DNA from: Conexibacter woesei Iso977N
Lineage (GTDB): Bacteria; Actinomycetota; Thermoleophilia; Solirubrobacterales; Solirubrobacteraceae
NCBI RefSeq assembly: GCF_000424625.1
Contig: NZ_AUKG01000002.1
Coordinates: forward strand, 868,001-932,000
DNA length: 64,000 nucleotides
Direction: 5' to 3'
Part shown: positions 1 to 8,298 of the stretch, piece by piece
Layout of the letters: the number at the start of each line of letters is the position of its first letter
Position numbering within the stretch: position 1 is the first letter of the stretch
Position numbers and translations under genes: made by a program
The notes under the pieces: model-generated
What the model saw: only the letters and a program-made list of their open reading frames with translations
The model's database searches: none
Told to the model about the DNA's origin: nothing

Positions 1-1
1 G

Positions 2-529
2 GTGGAGCTGCGCGAGTTCTACGGGTCGCTCGGCCAGCGCGTGTTCCACTCGACGCAATATGTACGCCATCCCAGCGAGCCCCTGTACACGCCCGAGCCC
101 GACGTCATCCACGAGGTCATCGGGCACGGCAACATGCTGGCCTCGCCGCGCTTCGCGGGGCTCAAGGAGGCGGCGGGCAAGGCGGCGCTGCGGGTGGAGA
201 CGCCTGAGGCGCTGCAGGCCATCGCCGACGTCTTCTGGTTCACGCTCGAGTTCGGCGTGCTCTGGGAGGGCAGCGAGTTGAAGGCCTACGGCGCGGGCAT
301 CTTGTCGTCCTACGGCGAGATCGAGGAGTTCCGCGGGATGGAGATCCGGCCGCTGGACTTCGCCGAGATGGCGTCGATCGAGTACGACATCACCAAGTAC
401 CAGCCGGTGCTCTACGCGGCGGCGTCGATGGACGAGCTGGAGAGCCGCGTGGGGGAGTTCTTCGCCACCGCGGACGACGACACGCCGGCGCGCCTGGGCG
501 CGGGCGGCGGCGTCGCGGCAGGGAGCTGA
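2..529 (+). CDS. Aromatic amino acid hydroxylase (phenylalanine 4-monooxygenase type), 3' part
   Basis: This is the C-terminal part of a biopterin-dependent aromatic amino acid hydroxylase; the gene begins upstream of the window. The metal site is visible as DVIHEVIGHGNML, in which the two histidines of HExxGH bind the catalytic iron, and the third ligand is probably the glutamate in FTLEFGVLWEG. The SSYGEIE stretch and the long tail are also typical of bacterial phenylalanine hydroxylases. The enzyme converts phenylalanine to tyrosine with oxygen and a pterin cofactor in the cytoplasm. The GTG at position 2 is probably internal, because the catalytic core normally has about 100 more residues before the metal site. 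Choosing phenylalanine over tyrosine or tryptophan as substrate rests on bacterial precedent. Confidence 0.88.
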   Translation: MELREFYGSLGQRVFHSTQYVRHPSEPLYTPEPDVIHEVIGHGNMLASPRFAGLKEAAGKAALRVETPEALQAIADVFWFTLEFGVLWEGSELKAYGAGILSSYGEIEEFRGMEIRPLDFAEMASIEYDITKYQPVLYAAASMDELESRVGEFFATADDDTPARLGAGGGVAAGS

Positions 530-544
530 CACTCGGGGCGCTCA

Positions 545-1951
545 ATGACGGCGCGCGGGCGGTCGATGTCCAAGGTGATGCCGCCTGTCTCGACCGTCCC
601 CGTCGATCGCGCCCGCCCGTTCGCGATCGACGAGCTGTTCTTCTCCACCACCGACGCCAAGGGCGTGATCCGTTCCGGCAACGACGTGTTCGCACGCGTG
701 TCCGGGCTCGAGTTGGAGGACTTGGTCGGCAAGGCCCATAACGTGGTCCGCCACCCGGACATGCCGCGCGCGGTGTTCCGGACGTTCTGGGACGCGCTGG
801 GCGCGGGCCGGGGCGTGGCCGCGTACGTCAAGAACCTCGCGGCCGACGGCGCGTACTACTGGGTGATGGCGTTCGCGGTCCCGGCCGCCGACGGGTTCGT
901 GTCGGTGCGGCTGAAGCCGTCGAGCCCGCTGTTCGAGGTCGCGCAGCGCGTGTACCGCGAAGTGTTGGCGGTCGAGCGCGTGGTCGAAGGCGACGACGTG
1001 CGCAGGCGCAAGCCGGCGATCGAGGCGGGCGTGGCCAAGTTGGAGGAGCTCCTCGCTGCCGAGGGGTTCGGGTCGTATCGCGAGTTCATGTACGCCGCGC
1101 TGACCGCCGAGGTGGCGGCGCGCGCGGCGGCGGTGTCGGTGGTCGAGGGCGGGCGCGGGCCGGCGGACGACGCCGCGGCCGACGAGGACCCCGCGCTGCT
1201 CGCGTGCCGCGGCGCCGAGCACGCGCTGGAGCGACTTGTAGGAGATCTCGAGCGCTACGCCGAGCTGGCCGTGTCGCTCGGCGAGAAGTCGGAGTTCGTG
1301 CTCGGGCTGGCCGAGGAGATCCGGCTGTTCGCGCTGAACGCGGTGCTGTCGAGCGCGCGGCTGGGCGAGGAGGGGCACGCGCTGGGCGCGGTCGCCGAGA
1401 TCCTCGGGCGGCGCAGCGACGAGGCCGAGCCCGCGATCCGGGCGCTGACCGAGGACATCCACGAGGCGATCACGCTGCTCGGCGCGATGGGCTTCCGGAT
1501 CAGCGCCAGCAAGGTGATGACCGAGATGGTGTCGGTGTTCCTGGCGGATCTGCGCGAGTCGGAGTCGTCTCCCGCCTCGCTGGCGACCGAGCTGACCGCG
1601 CTGGCCGCGGCGCTGGCCGACTCCGGCGAGCGGCTGGCGGCGTCGATCACGGCGTTCGCGGACCGCGTGCGGGCGATCGAGTCCGGAGTCCGGAAGGTCG
1701 ACGGCGAGCTGAAGGTCGTCCGGGCGCTGGAGGTCAACGGCCGCGTCGAGGGCGCGCGCCTGAACGACGACGCGATCTCGTCGCTGTTCTCGACGATCGC
1801 CCACCAGGTCACCGACGCGCGCGAGCAGCTGCAGACGTTCACGACGCTGCGCAGCGCGACCCGCGCCGACGAGGCACCGCGCGAGGCCGCGGCGGTTCAG
1901 GGCGCGATCCGCTCCGCGGCCGACGCGGTGCAGGCGCTGGCCGCGGCGTAG
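545..1951 (+). CDS. Soluble PAS-domain protein with MCP-like signalling helix
   Basis: A 468-residue protein without membrane segments. Residues about 20-125 form a PAS domain of the aerotaxis-receptor type, with the NVVRHPDMPRAVF and YYWVMAF stretches typical of Aer-like PAS domains. The rest is predicted helical. The segment EEIRLFALNAVLSSARLGEEG resembles the tip of a methyl-accepting chemotaxis protein (LNAAIEAARAGEAG) but is divergent, so binding to CheA/CheW is uncertain. Start is either ATG 545 or ATG 569; neither has a strong ribosome site. It sits 15 bases after the hydroxylase gene. Likely role: soluble redox or ligand sensor. No chemotaxis genes lie nearby. Confidence 0.72.
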   Translation: MTARGRSMSKVMPPVSTVPVDRARPFAIDELFFSTTDAKGVIRSGNDVFARVSGLELEDLVGKAHNVVRHPDMPRAVFRTFWDALGAGRGVAAYVKNLAADGAYYWVMAFAVPAADGFVSVRLKPSSPLFEVAQRVYREVLAVERVVEGDDVRRRKPAIEAGVAKLEELLAAEGFGSYREFMYAALTAEVAARAAAVSVVEGGRGPADDAAADEDPALLACRGAEHALERLVGDLERYAELAVSLGEKSEFVLGLAEEIRLFALNAVLSSARLGEEGHALGAVAEILGRRSDEAEPAIRALTEDIHEAITLLGAMGFRISASKVMTEMVSVFLADLRESESSPASLATELTALAAALADSGERLAASITAFADRVRAIESGVRKVDGELKVVRALEVNGRVEGARLNDDAISSLFSTIAHQVTDAREQLQTFTTLRSATRADEAPREAAAVQGAIRSAADAVQALAAA

Positions 1952-2103
1952 GCCGAGGGCATAGCACGACGGCCCTGGACGCTCGTTGGATGCAGCTGCA
2001 ACGGCGGCCAGTTCCATTGGCGCGAGGGCGCCGTTTGGTGATGACGCGGCGCATGAGAGCAACCGGACTCGCGACCGTCCTCTAGACCGCTGCCCTTAGG
2101 CGT

Positions 2104-3603
2104 TTAGTCGTCGTCTTCGGTGGCGCGCCTGACGACCTCGTCGAGGGCGCGCTCGGCCCGAGCACTGTCATCATCATCCACTTCGAGGACCAAGTTGAGC
2201 TCGATGACGACCGGATTGGACTCGGTAGCGCTTTCGAGTAGCGCCGGGAGTTCACCGAATTGCGTAGCGACATCGACGATGAAGTCGCGGGTTCGGCGAA
2301 CAGGGAGGTTCACCATTGATGCTGACGCATCGATCGCGTCGCTCCATATGCGCGGCACGGAGGTGTTTCGAAGCTCAGCAGACCAGTCGAGCAGAGCCTC
2401 ATACACGCCCAAGATGCTGTTTGCGAGGTGCGTGATCCGAACCGGATCGCCGGGCTGTCCAGGCGCGCCAAAGGCCTGCTCCTGGGTCTCTGCGCTGAGT
2501 AGCCGGTCCAGCGCCGTCAGCTGACGGGTCACTACGCCCATCTGACGACTCACGAAGTCGGCGACCTCGTCGTCGGGAACATCACGGCGTCGTCCGCGTG
2601 CAAGCTGCAACTCCTGGTCGTGCCATTTTGGTTCCAGCCGGAGCCGACCTTGCTCAAGGACACCGGCGAACAACATGTACTCCCAGGCTCGTGGTCTCTC
2701 CGAAGCCATCCGATGCTGTTCAGCCTCGCTCGTCGGGAGTGTTGACTCCGTCGCGTCGACCACAGGCTGCACGACCGATTCACGCTTCAGGCCGGCTTGG
2801 GCACCGCGCTCTGCCCTCCGGAGTGCCGCGTCCAACTTGCGGGCGACATCTGCGATGCCTTCGCTCGTTGGTGCTCCAAGGCGGTCTGCAAGGATCGGCA
2901 TATGTTCAACGAGGAACGCACGGTCGACCTCGTGCCATACGGGCAGGATCACCTTGCTTCGTGATTCGACTTCCCGCGCTGCCAGTCCGGCCAGCTCGCT
3001 GATTGCCCATTGTTTTTGGAAGAAGCGCGGGCTGAGGACGACGACGCCAAAGCGACTCTTCGCGAGTGCCCCGTTGATGGTGTTGTGGAGGCTGTCGCCA
3101 ACGGTCAATTCGAGTTCATCGAGCCAGACGTCCCAACCGAGGTCATCGAGCGCTGCTGCCAAGGGGCGAGCCACGGCTGCCTTGTCCTCACTCGCGTGCG
3201 AGATGAACACGTCGCTTACCTCGTGGCTGACCGCAGCATCGTCCATGGGCGCGGTATTGCTTTTGCGGAGCTTTTCCGACTCTGCGCGAAAGAGCGCTGC
3301 GTCCTGGCGTCCTGCGGCTGTCAATCGCCAGCCATGAACTGACTGAAGCCAGAAGCCATCCCAGAGAGCCGGCTCGGCAACCCCCAGGTTCGCCGGACCG
3401 TGAGCAACAAGGCCTTCTGCGTCAAGCTTCTGCAGACTCTGCGCCACCCAGTCGATGCCGTCTCTATCGACGGCGCCTGCGGCGACGCAGATCTCGAATA
3501 CGCCGTAGCCAGTCTGCAATTTCAGCCGCAAGTTCTCATCGTGCTCAGCGCGATCCAGAGCGTCGAGGATCTCCGACGATGAGGGGAATCGGCCGGACGC
3601 CAT
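2104..3603 (-). CDS. TIR-domain protein with N-terminal winged-helix-like region
   Basis: A 499-residue protein. Residues about 15-105 look like a winged helix (LQKLDAEGLVA followed by WRLTAAGR). Residues about 130-260 are a TIR domain: DVFISHASED opens it, then WDVWLDELELTVGDSL, VVVLSPRF and QWAISELAGL. Glu203 in the last motif occupies the position of the catalytic glutamate of NAD-cleaving TIR proteins. Residues about 285-499 are unassigned. The ATG at 3603 starts the protein just where convincing coding sequence begins. Base composition is clearly less GC-rich than the flanks and the gene lies next to a tRNA-Leu, which suggests acquisition by transfer. TIR NADases act in abortive antiphage defence; that role here is inference. 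Confidence 0.85.
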   Translation of the reverse strand: MASGRFPSSSEILDALDRAEHDENLRLKLQTGYGVFEICVAAGAVDRDGIDWVAQSLQKLDAEGLVAHGPANLGVAEPALWDGFWLQSVHGWRLTAAGRQDAALFRAESEKLRKSNTAPMDDAAVSHEVSDVFISHASEDKAAVARPLAAALDDLGWDVWLDELELTVGDSLHNTINGALAKSRFGVVVLSPRFFQKQWAISELAGLAAREVESRSKVILPVWHEVDRAFLVEHMPILADRLGAPTSEGIADVARKLDAALRRAERGAQAGLKRESVVQPVVDATESTLPTSEAEQHRMASERPRAWEYMLFAGVLEQGRLRLEPKWHDQELQLARGRRRDVPDDEVADFVSRQMGVVTRQLTALDRLLSAETQEQAFGAPGQPGDPVRITHLANSILGVYEALLDWSAELRNTSVPRIWSDAIDASASMVNLPVRRTRDFIVDVATQFGELPALLESATESNPVVIELNLVLEVDDDDSARAERALDEVVRRATEDDD

Positions 3604-3702
3604 GGTCAGACGATCTCGAGCGTTGCGAACACGCTCGAAGTATCGGTCACCCGACGGATGTGACGAACGCGGTGCCGATCCGGCGGCGCCGCGGCGCCGC
3701 AG

Positions 3703-3785
3703 TACCCGGGGTGGGATTCGAACCCACACGCCCTTGCGGGCAGAGGATTTTGAGTCCTCCGTGTCTACCGTTCCACCACCCGGGC
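3703..3785 (-). tRNA. tRNA-Leu (anticodon CAA)
   Basis: Read on the minus strand, the acceptor GCCCGGG pairs with CCCGGGT, the anticodon loop is CTCAAAA inside an AGGA/TCCT stem, a long variable arm (TGCCCGCAAGGGCG) marks a class II tRNA, and GTGGGTTCGAATCCCAC forms the T arm. Anticodon CAA gives leucine. The CCA end is not encoded. The 3' end lies 99 bases from the start of the TIR gene. Confidence 0.95.
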
Positions 3786-3803
3786 AGGGAGGCGGTGGGG
3801 AGT

Positions 3804-4253
3804 TTAGGCGGCTGAGGCCGCCGGTGTGCGCTCGACTTCGACGTTCCAGGCCTGGCCGAAGGCGCGCATCGCGAAGGCGATGAGCAGGACCTGGACCGGG
3901 ATGATCAGCGCGGTGATCAGGCCGAGGACCCCGGCGTTGATCGACGGCTGGGCGAACCCGTCGTGGTCGCGGTCGTACCAGCCGGGCACGGCGACGGCGG
4001 CGAAGATCAGCAGCAGGATCGCCAGCGCGGCGGCCACCGGCAGGACGCCGCGGTTCCACCTCGCCACGTAGAAGGCGATGATCAGGTACAGCAAGATGTA
4101 GGCGATCTGGACCGGCTTCGCGCCCTCGAGCGCGTCCCAGCCACCGATCGTCACGACCAGCATCAGCCCGACGCTGACCAGCAGCAGGATCAGCACGACC
4201 GACTTCGTCGCCTTCGACGCCGCTTTCTCGCGGTTCGGGTGCTCGATGACCAC
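3804..4253 (-). CDS. Four-helix integral membrane protein of unknown function
   Basis: A short charged N-terminus is followed by about four hydrophobic segments ([59 protein letters not shown]). The GTG at 4253 is preferred because GGAGGAG sits six bases before it. A longer version starting with ATG 4268 or TTG 4286 is possible but would place this ribosome site inside the gene. Length is about 149 residues. No family is recognised. It lies alone between two tRNA-Leu genes, on the opposite strand from the second. Confidence 0.7.
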   Translation of the reverse strand: MVIEHPNREKAASKATKSVVLILLLVSVGLMLVVTIGGWDALEGAKPVQIAYILLYLIIAFYVARWNRGVLPVAAALAILLLIFAAVAVPGWYDRDHDGFAQPSINAGVLGLITALIIPVQVLLIAFAMRAFGQAWNVEVERTPAASAA

Positions 4254-4332
4254 GTCGTTCTCCTCCATCCCGCGCCGACCATACAATCCCCGGCGGTTGC
4301 GCGCGACGGTCCCGGCCCTCGACGCACCACAT

Positions 4333-4415
4333 GCGGGCGTGGCGAAACTGGCAGACGCGCGAGGTTTAGGTCCTCGTGGCCCTTGGCCGTGGGGGTTCGA
4401 GTCCCTCCGCCCGCA
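4333..4415 (+). tRNA. tRNA-Leu (anticodon TAG)
   Basis: Acceptor GCGGGCG pairs with CGCCCGC, followed by discriminator A. The anticodon stem-loop GAGGTTTAGGTCCTC carries TAG. A long variable arm (TGGCCCTTGGCCG) and a T arm GGGGGTTCGAGTCCCTC are present. This is the second leucine tRNA within about 630 bases, on the other strand from the first. Confidence 0.95.
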
Positions 4416-4541
4416 TGGATCCGGTCAAGATGTAGAAGTTGCTCTCGCGCGGTGCGTGCGGGAGTAGACTGGGGGCTCGGGCTTCCAACGAAAGGGTCTC
4501 TCCGATGACCCGCTCCTCCCGCTCCTCTGGCGCTGGCCGGC

Positions 4542-4733
4542 ATGGCCGATAGCCACATCTCGCTCCTCGAGGCGATCGCGCGGCATCAGCAGCGCAGGGT
4601 CGACCGCCTCGACGCCGGCCCCGGGCCGGACCACTCCACCGGGCGGCGCGCCCAGCTCACCAGGGTCGCCGGCCGCGCGCGTGCGCAGGTGACGGCCGCC
4701 GCCGCGCGGCGGCGCCTGCCGCCGGATCGCTGA
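4542..4733 (+). CDS. Small basic hypothetical protein
   Basis: A 63-residue reading frame starting MADSHISLLEAIARHQ and rich in arginine and alanine, probably helical. It ends five bases before the next small gene in the same direction, so the two may be co-transcribed. No family is recognised and no strong ribosome site is seen. It could be non-coding. Confidence 0.35.
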   Translation: MADSHISLLEAIARHQQRRVDRLDAGPGPDHSTGRRAQLTRVAGRARAQVTAAAARRRLPPDR

Positions 4734-4738
4734 TCGCG

Positions 4739-4954
4739 ATGGCCACGGACCGCAGAGCAGCCGACCTCGCCGCCGAGGCACGGCATGCCGCCGAGAGGGT
4801 CGCGCTCTACCAGCAGCGCATCTACTCCGGACGCGCGGACGGGCGGCGGCTGCCCGAGCTGCAGCGCGCCGCGGCCGGCGCCGCCGACCGCGCGGCGCGC
4901 GCCCGCCGGGAGGCCGAGGACGACGCCACGGAGCCGGAGCCCGCGGCGGGCTGA
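4739..4954 (+). CDS. Small helical hypothetical protein
   Basis: A 71-residue reading frame of alternating charged and alanine residues, predicted as one long helix or helical hairpin (LAAEARHAAERVALYQQRIYSG). The pattern of heptad-like alanines and arginines looks like real protein. It ends five bases before the convergent SHOCT gene. Function unknown. Confidence 0.5.
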   Translation: MATDRRAADLAAEARHAAERVALYQQRIYSGRADGRRLPELQRAAAGAADRAARARREAEDDATEPEPAAG

Positions 4955-4959
4955 CGGCG

Positions 4960-5292
4960 TCAGCGGCCCGCGAGGATCGCGGCCTTCTGCTGGGCGAACT
5001 CGTCGTCGGTGAGGACGCCCTGGGAGTGCAGCGACGCGAGGTCCTTGAGCTGCTCGATGCGGCGGTCGGCGGCGTCGCCGGACGTCGGCGCAGGCGCCGC
5101 CGGCGCGGCCGCCTGCTGCTCGTAGGCCTGGGCCTCCGCCTGCTGCTCGGCGTTCGCGTACTGCCTGCGCCGCACCGCGCCGCCGACGGCGGCACCGGTC
5201 CCGGCGACGACCGCGGTCCGGGCCGCGAGGCCGAGCAGGCCGGGGCGGCCGATCCGTGGGCCCATGAGACCCGGGCGCATGAACAACGGCAT
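4960..5292 (-). CDS. SHOCT-domain protein
   Basis: A 110-residue protein. The first 45 residues are glycine- and hydrophobic-rich (GLMGPRIGRPGLLGLAAR), then an Ala/Gln/Pro linker, and residues about 78-108 form a SHOCT domain (RIEQLKDLASLHSQGVLTDD, then EFAQQKAAIL). SHOCT is a short helical oligomerisation motif usually at the end of small membrane-associated proteins. The ATG at 5292 follows GGAGGAGC by about six bases, which fixes the start. It is 16 bases downstream of the DUF6325 gene and likely in one operon with it. Confidence 0.85.
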   Translation of the reverse strand: MPLFMRPGLMGPRIGRPGLLGLAARTAVVAGTGAAVGGAVRRRQYANAEQQAEAQAYEQQAAAPAAPAPTSGDAADRRIEQLKDLASLHSQGVLTDDEFAQQKAAILAGR

Positions 5293-5308
5293 GGGGTCGC
5301 TCCTCCGC

Positions 5309-5731
5309 TCAGGAGACCGACGACAGCGCGCTCGCTGCCTCGGCCCCGTCGACATGATGGCGAACGGCGATCCGCCCGTTCCCGGCGTCGATCGCCGCAG
5401 CGACCGGTCGCGCCCACAGGTGCTCGTAGACGACCAGCACCGCGGACCGCCCGGGCGTGACGGCCTCCGCGATCGCCGCGACGTCCTCGTCGTTGACGAG
5501 CCCGTGGACGTCGCCGTCCAGCGCGGTCCAGACCGCCGCGGCCTCCGCGTCGAGGTCGGTGATCTCGACGCTCTCGACCGCCCCGTCCTCGTCCCGGCTG
5601 ACGACGAGCATGTCGATGATGTGGATCGTGCCGGCCGCGACCGCCTCGCCCAGCGCGGCGGCGACCGCGCTGTCGTCTCCGCGGTCGATCTCGATCGCGA
5701 GGACGTCGACCGGACCTGTCGTTTCGCTCAT
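5309..5731 (-). CDS. DUF6325 family protein
   Basis: A 140-residue acidic protein that looks like two copies of a small alpha/beta unit: VDVLAIEIDR, then IHIIDMLVVSRDEDGAVES in the first half and AVLVVYEHLWA near the end. These features match the actinobacterial DUF6325 family, whose function is unknown and which is often found next to a SHOCT protein, as here. Start chosen at ATG 5731 (MSETTGPVDV) with a GAGG about ten bases upstream. Confidence 0.8.
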   Translation of the reverse strand: MSETTGPVDVLAIEIDRGDDSAVAAALGEAVAAGTIHIIDMLVVSRDEDGAVESVEITDLDAEAAAVWTALDGDVHGLVNDEDVAAIAEAVTPGRSAVLVVYEHLWARPVAAAIDAGNGRIAVRHHVDGAEAASALSSVS

Positions 5732-5802
5732 GCTCGGCATCCTCGGAGGCCGCGAGGTGAGCCCGCGCCACCCGCGGCGGGTGAGCCGCACCGCTCAGGA
5801 CG

Positions 5803-6300
5803 TCAGAGCGTCTTGAGCATCACGTGCAACCCGACGTAGCCCGCGCTCGGGCTCCGGAACGCCTCCGGCACGGTCCCGATGATGGCGAAGCCGAGCGCCT
5901 GCCACAGCCTCACGGCCCCGACGTTGGACTCGACCACCGCGTTGAACTGGATCGCCCGGAACCCGGCGGCGCGCGACCAGGCGATCATGTCCTCGCCGAG
6001 CGCGCGGCCGACGCCCTGGCCGCGGGCGTCCGGCGACACCATGAACGACGCGGTCCCCACGTGTGCGCCGTTCCCGCTGCGGTTGGCGGACATCTTGCTC
6101 GTGCCGAGGATCGCGCCGTCGTCGCCGACCGCGACCGCCACGCGCGCCGGCGGCCGCTCCATCCACAGCGCGCGGCCCTCGTCGTAGCCGGTCTCCAAGT
6201 CATAGGCGTAGGTCTCGCCCGCCCGGACGATCGCCTCGAAGATGGGCCAGATCTCGGGCCAGTCGGCGGCGGTCGCGTCGCGGATCTCCATGGCCGACAT
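5803..6300 (-). CDS. GNAT family N-acetyltransferase
   Basis: A 165-residue acetyltransferase. Acetyl-CoA binding is shown by SPDARGQGVGRALGEDM, the Q/RxxGxG/A loop of GNAT enzymes. The N-terminus IRDATAADWPEIWPIF, the central strand with TASFMV, and the C-terminal GFAIIGTVPEAF and YVGLHVMLK are those of the phosphinothricin-acetyltransferase-like subgroup. The substrate cannot be read from the sequence. Start is ATG 6300 or ATG 6291. Confidence 0.9.
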   Translation of the reverse strand: MSAMEIRDATAADWPEIWPIFEAIVRAGETYAYDLETGYDEGRALWMERPPARVAVAVGDDGAILGTSKMSANRSGNGAHVGTASFMVSPDARGQGVGRALGEDMIAWSRAAGFRAIQFNAVVESNVGAVRLWQALGFAIIGTVPEAFRSPSAGYVGLHVMLKTL

Positions 6301-6332
6301 GCTGACCGGTCCGGCGGCTAGCGTGCCGCGCC

Positions 6333-6737
6333 GTGAAGCTCGTCGCCGCCCTCATCGCCCTCCTGCTCGCGGTGCTCGCGGCCCCGAGCGCCGGTGCGTC
6401 GAGGATCCAGACGTTCCGGACGCCCTCCGGCCACATCGGCTGCGCCTACGACACCACCATGTTGCGTTGCGATGTTGATGATGTCGCTCACGCGCCCGCG
6501 CGCCCGAGGTCCTGCAAGCTCGACTACGGCTCGGCGTTCGTCCTCAACAAGACCGGCCGCGCCAGGCGCCTCTGCGCCGGCGACACCGCGCTGGACCCGG
6601 ACGCCAGGGTCCTGGTCTACGGCAAGACCAAGCACTACGGCCCGTTCACCTGCACCTCGAAGACGACCGGCCTGCGCTGCACGACCGCCGCCGGCCACGG
6701 CTTCGCGCTCTCCCGCGCGACGCAGCGCCTGTTCTAG
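6333..6737 (+). CDS. Secreted cysteine-containing protein (DUF6636-like)
   Basis: A 134-residue protein with a Sec signal peptide of about 22 residues (KLVAALIALLLAVLAAPSAGA). The mature part begins FRTPSGHIGCAY and has six cysteines (GCAY, LRCDV, SCKL, LCAGD, FTCTS, LRCTT), suggesting three disulfides and an extracytoplasmic location. The pattern matches small actinobacterial secreted proteins annotated DUF6636. GTG start. Its end overlaps the convergent histidine kinase gene by four bases. Confidence 0.75.
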   Translation: MKLVAALIALLLAVLAAPSAGASRIQTFRTPSGHIGCAYDTTMLRCDVDDVAHAPARPRSCKLDYGSAFVLNKTGRARRLCAGDTALDPDARVLVYGKTKHYGPFTCTSKTTGLRCTTAAGHGFALSRATQRLF

Positions 6738-7432
6738 GCGGGCGCGAGCGTGAACCAGAACGTCGCGCCGCCGTCCGGCGCCGCGCGGCCCCACAGCCGC
6801 CCGCCGTGGCGCCCGCAGATCCGGACCGCCAGCGCCAGCCCGGCGCCGGTCCCCGGATGCTCGTCGCGCCCGACCAGCCGCCCGAAGATCTCCAGCGCCT
6901 GCGCGGGCAGCGCGCCGCCGTCCCTCCAGCCGGCGCCGTCGTCGGCGACGAACCACGCGCCGGCATCGGCGTCCCAGCCGACCTCGACGCGCGTCGCGCC
7001 GAACTTCACCGCGTTGTCGAGCAGCTCCAGCAGCAGCCGCCGGACCAGCACCTGATCGCCGACCGCGCCCGGCATCCCGTCGGCGATCACCCACTCGACG
7101 TCACGCCCCACCGGCACGCTCGGCCCCAGCACCGCGGCGATCAGCTCGCGCGCCAGCACGCCGACATCCAGCTCCCGCGCGGCGAGCGGCACCCGCGTCA
7201 CGCGCGCGACGTCCACGACGTCGTCGAGCAGCTCCGCCAGCTCGGTCCCCGCGTCGCGTACCAGCTCCAGGAAGCGCCGCGTCTCGTCGGGCAGGACGCC
7301 CACGCGCTCCTCGCTGAGCAGGATCCGCGAGAACCCGTCGATCGCGCGCAGGGGTGCGCGGAGGTCGTGGGAGAGGGCGGAGGCCAACGCATCCAGCTCC
7401 GCCCCGAGGTCAAGTCCGTCCGATCCGCTCAT
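6734..7432 (-). CDS. Soluble histidine kinase without sensor domain
   Basis: A 232-residue kinase consisting only of a HisKA domain (ALSHDLRAPLRAIDGF, His22 as phospho-acceptor) and a HATPase domain (LLLELLDNAVKFGA, VADDGAGW, GTGAGLALAV). It has no membrane segment and no input domain, so it must receive its signal from a partner or a very short N-terminus. It is divergent, with about 29 bases between starts, from a response regulator gene that is its obvious candidate partner. Confidence 0.9.
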   Translation of the reverse strand: MSGSDGLDLGAELDALASALSHDLRAPLRAIDGFSRILLSEERVGVLPDETRRFLELVRDAGTELAELLDDVVDVARVTRVPLAARELDVGVLARELIAAVLGPSVPVGRDVEWVIADGMPGAVGDQVLVRRLLLELLDNAVKFGATRVEVGWDADAGAWFVADDGAGWRDGGALPAQALEIFGRLVGRDEHPGTGAGLALAVRICGRHGGRLWGRAAPDGGATFWFTLAPA

Positions 7433-7461
7433 CGTCGTCTGCTGAGCTACCTTTGATCGAC

Positions 7462-8103
7462 GTGCCGGAAACGCAGCGATCGATCGTGGTGGTGGAGGAC
7501 CACCCGACCGTGCGTGAGGGTCTCTGCCTCGTGCTCGAGCGAGAGGGCTTCGCCGTGGTCGGACGCGCAGGGACCGCCGAGGCGGGCCACGCGGCGATCG
7601 TCGCCACCGGGCCGGACGTCGCGCTGGTCGACGTCGACCTGCCCGACGGCTCCGGCGTCGAGCTGACCCGCCGGCTGCTGCGCCGCGACGCGCGCCTCGG
7701 CGTCCTGCTCTACACCGGCGTCGAGGACCCGGCGATCCTGGAGGACGCGCTCGCGTCCGGCGCGCGCGGCTTCACGCTGAAGACCTCCGAGCCCGCGACG
7801 GTCCTCAACGCGGCGCGCGCGGTCGCGGCCGGCGGCAGCTTCGTGGATCCCGCGGCGCGCTCGCTGATCGCGGCCGCCCAGCCGGATGGCATGGGCCCGC
7901 GCGTCCGTATCCTGACCGTTCGGGAACGCGAGGTGCTGGAGCGGCTCGCGGACGGGCTGTCGGTCGAGGAGATCGCCGCCGATCTCGTGCTGTCGACGGA
8001 GACGATCCGGACCCACGTGCGCAACGCGATGGGCAAGCTGCAGACGCGCACGCGCGCGCATGCGATCGTCGTGGCGCTGCGCCGCGGCGAGCTGGCGCTC
8101 TGA
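7462..8103 (+). CDS. LuxR/NarL-type response regulator
   Basis: A 213-residue two-domain regulator. The receiver domain has the acidic pair in VVVEDHPTV, the probable phospho-acceptor Asp57 in LVDVDLPDGSG and the lysine in FTLKTSE. The C-terminal domain from about residue 150 is a LuxR-type helix-turn-helix (LTVREREVLERLADGLSVEE, then STETIRTHV). GTG 7462 is taken as the start; TTG 7453 adds three residues. It is divergent from the soluble histidine kinase gene. Confidence 0.9.
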   Translation: MPETQRSIVVVEDHPTVREGLCLVLEREGFAVVGRAGTAEAGHAAIVATGPDVALVDVDLPDGSGVELTRRLLRRDARLGVLLYTGVEDPAILEDALASGARGFTLKTSEPATVLNAARAVAAGGSFVDPAARSLIAAAQPDGMGPRVRILTVREREVLERLADGLSVEEIAADLVLSTETIRTHVRNAMGKLQTRTRAHAIVVALRRGELAL

Positions 8104-8144
8104 AGACCCGAGCGGGCGGCGGTCGCCTACAATGCGCCCCTGCT

Positions 8145-8215
8145 GGGGGACTGGTGTAGTGGTAACACGACGGTCTCCAAAACCGTAACTCGAGGTTCGA
8201 TTCCTCGGTCCCCCG
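8145..8215 (+). tRNA. tRNA-Trp (anticodon CCA)
   Basis: Acceptor GGGGGAC pairs with GTCCCCC. The anticodon stem-loop ACGGTCTCCAAAACCGT carries CCA. The T arm CGAGGTTCGATTCCTCG is complete and the D loop (GGTGTAGTGGTAACAC) is short. About 83 bases without a gene separate it from the patatin gene. Confidence 0.95.
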
Positions 8216-8298
8216 CTGCCCCGGGAACGCGCCAGTTCCCTGAAGCTGTCCGGGAACCGCGGTTTCTCCAGGCGTTTCGCCGGGGAAAGACCACCAAC

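Noticed and set aside
3579-3815. Frames with VGFEPTRPC-like text
   Set aside because: False translation across tRNA-Leu(CAA); a similar one covers tRNA-Leu(UAG).
3604-4332. 742-residue extension of the TIR protein
   Set aside because: The upstream part of that frame overlaps tRNA-Leu and the membrane-protein gene in another frame; real sequence begins at 3603.
6740-7455. Plus-strand frame opposite the histidine kinase
   Set aside because: No domain, wrong composition, and the minus-strand frame has clear HisKA and ATPase motifs.
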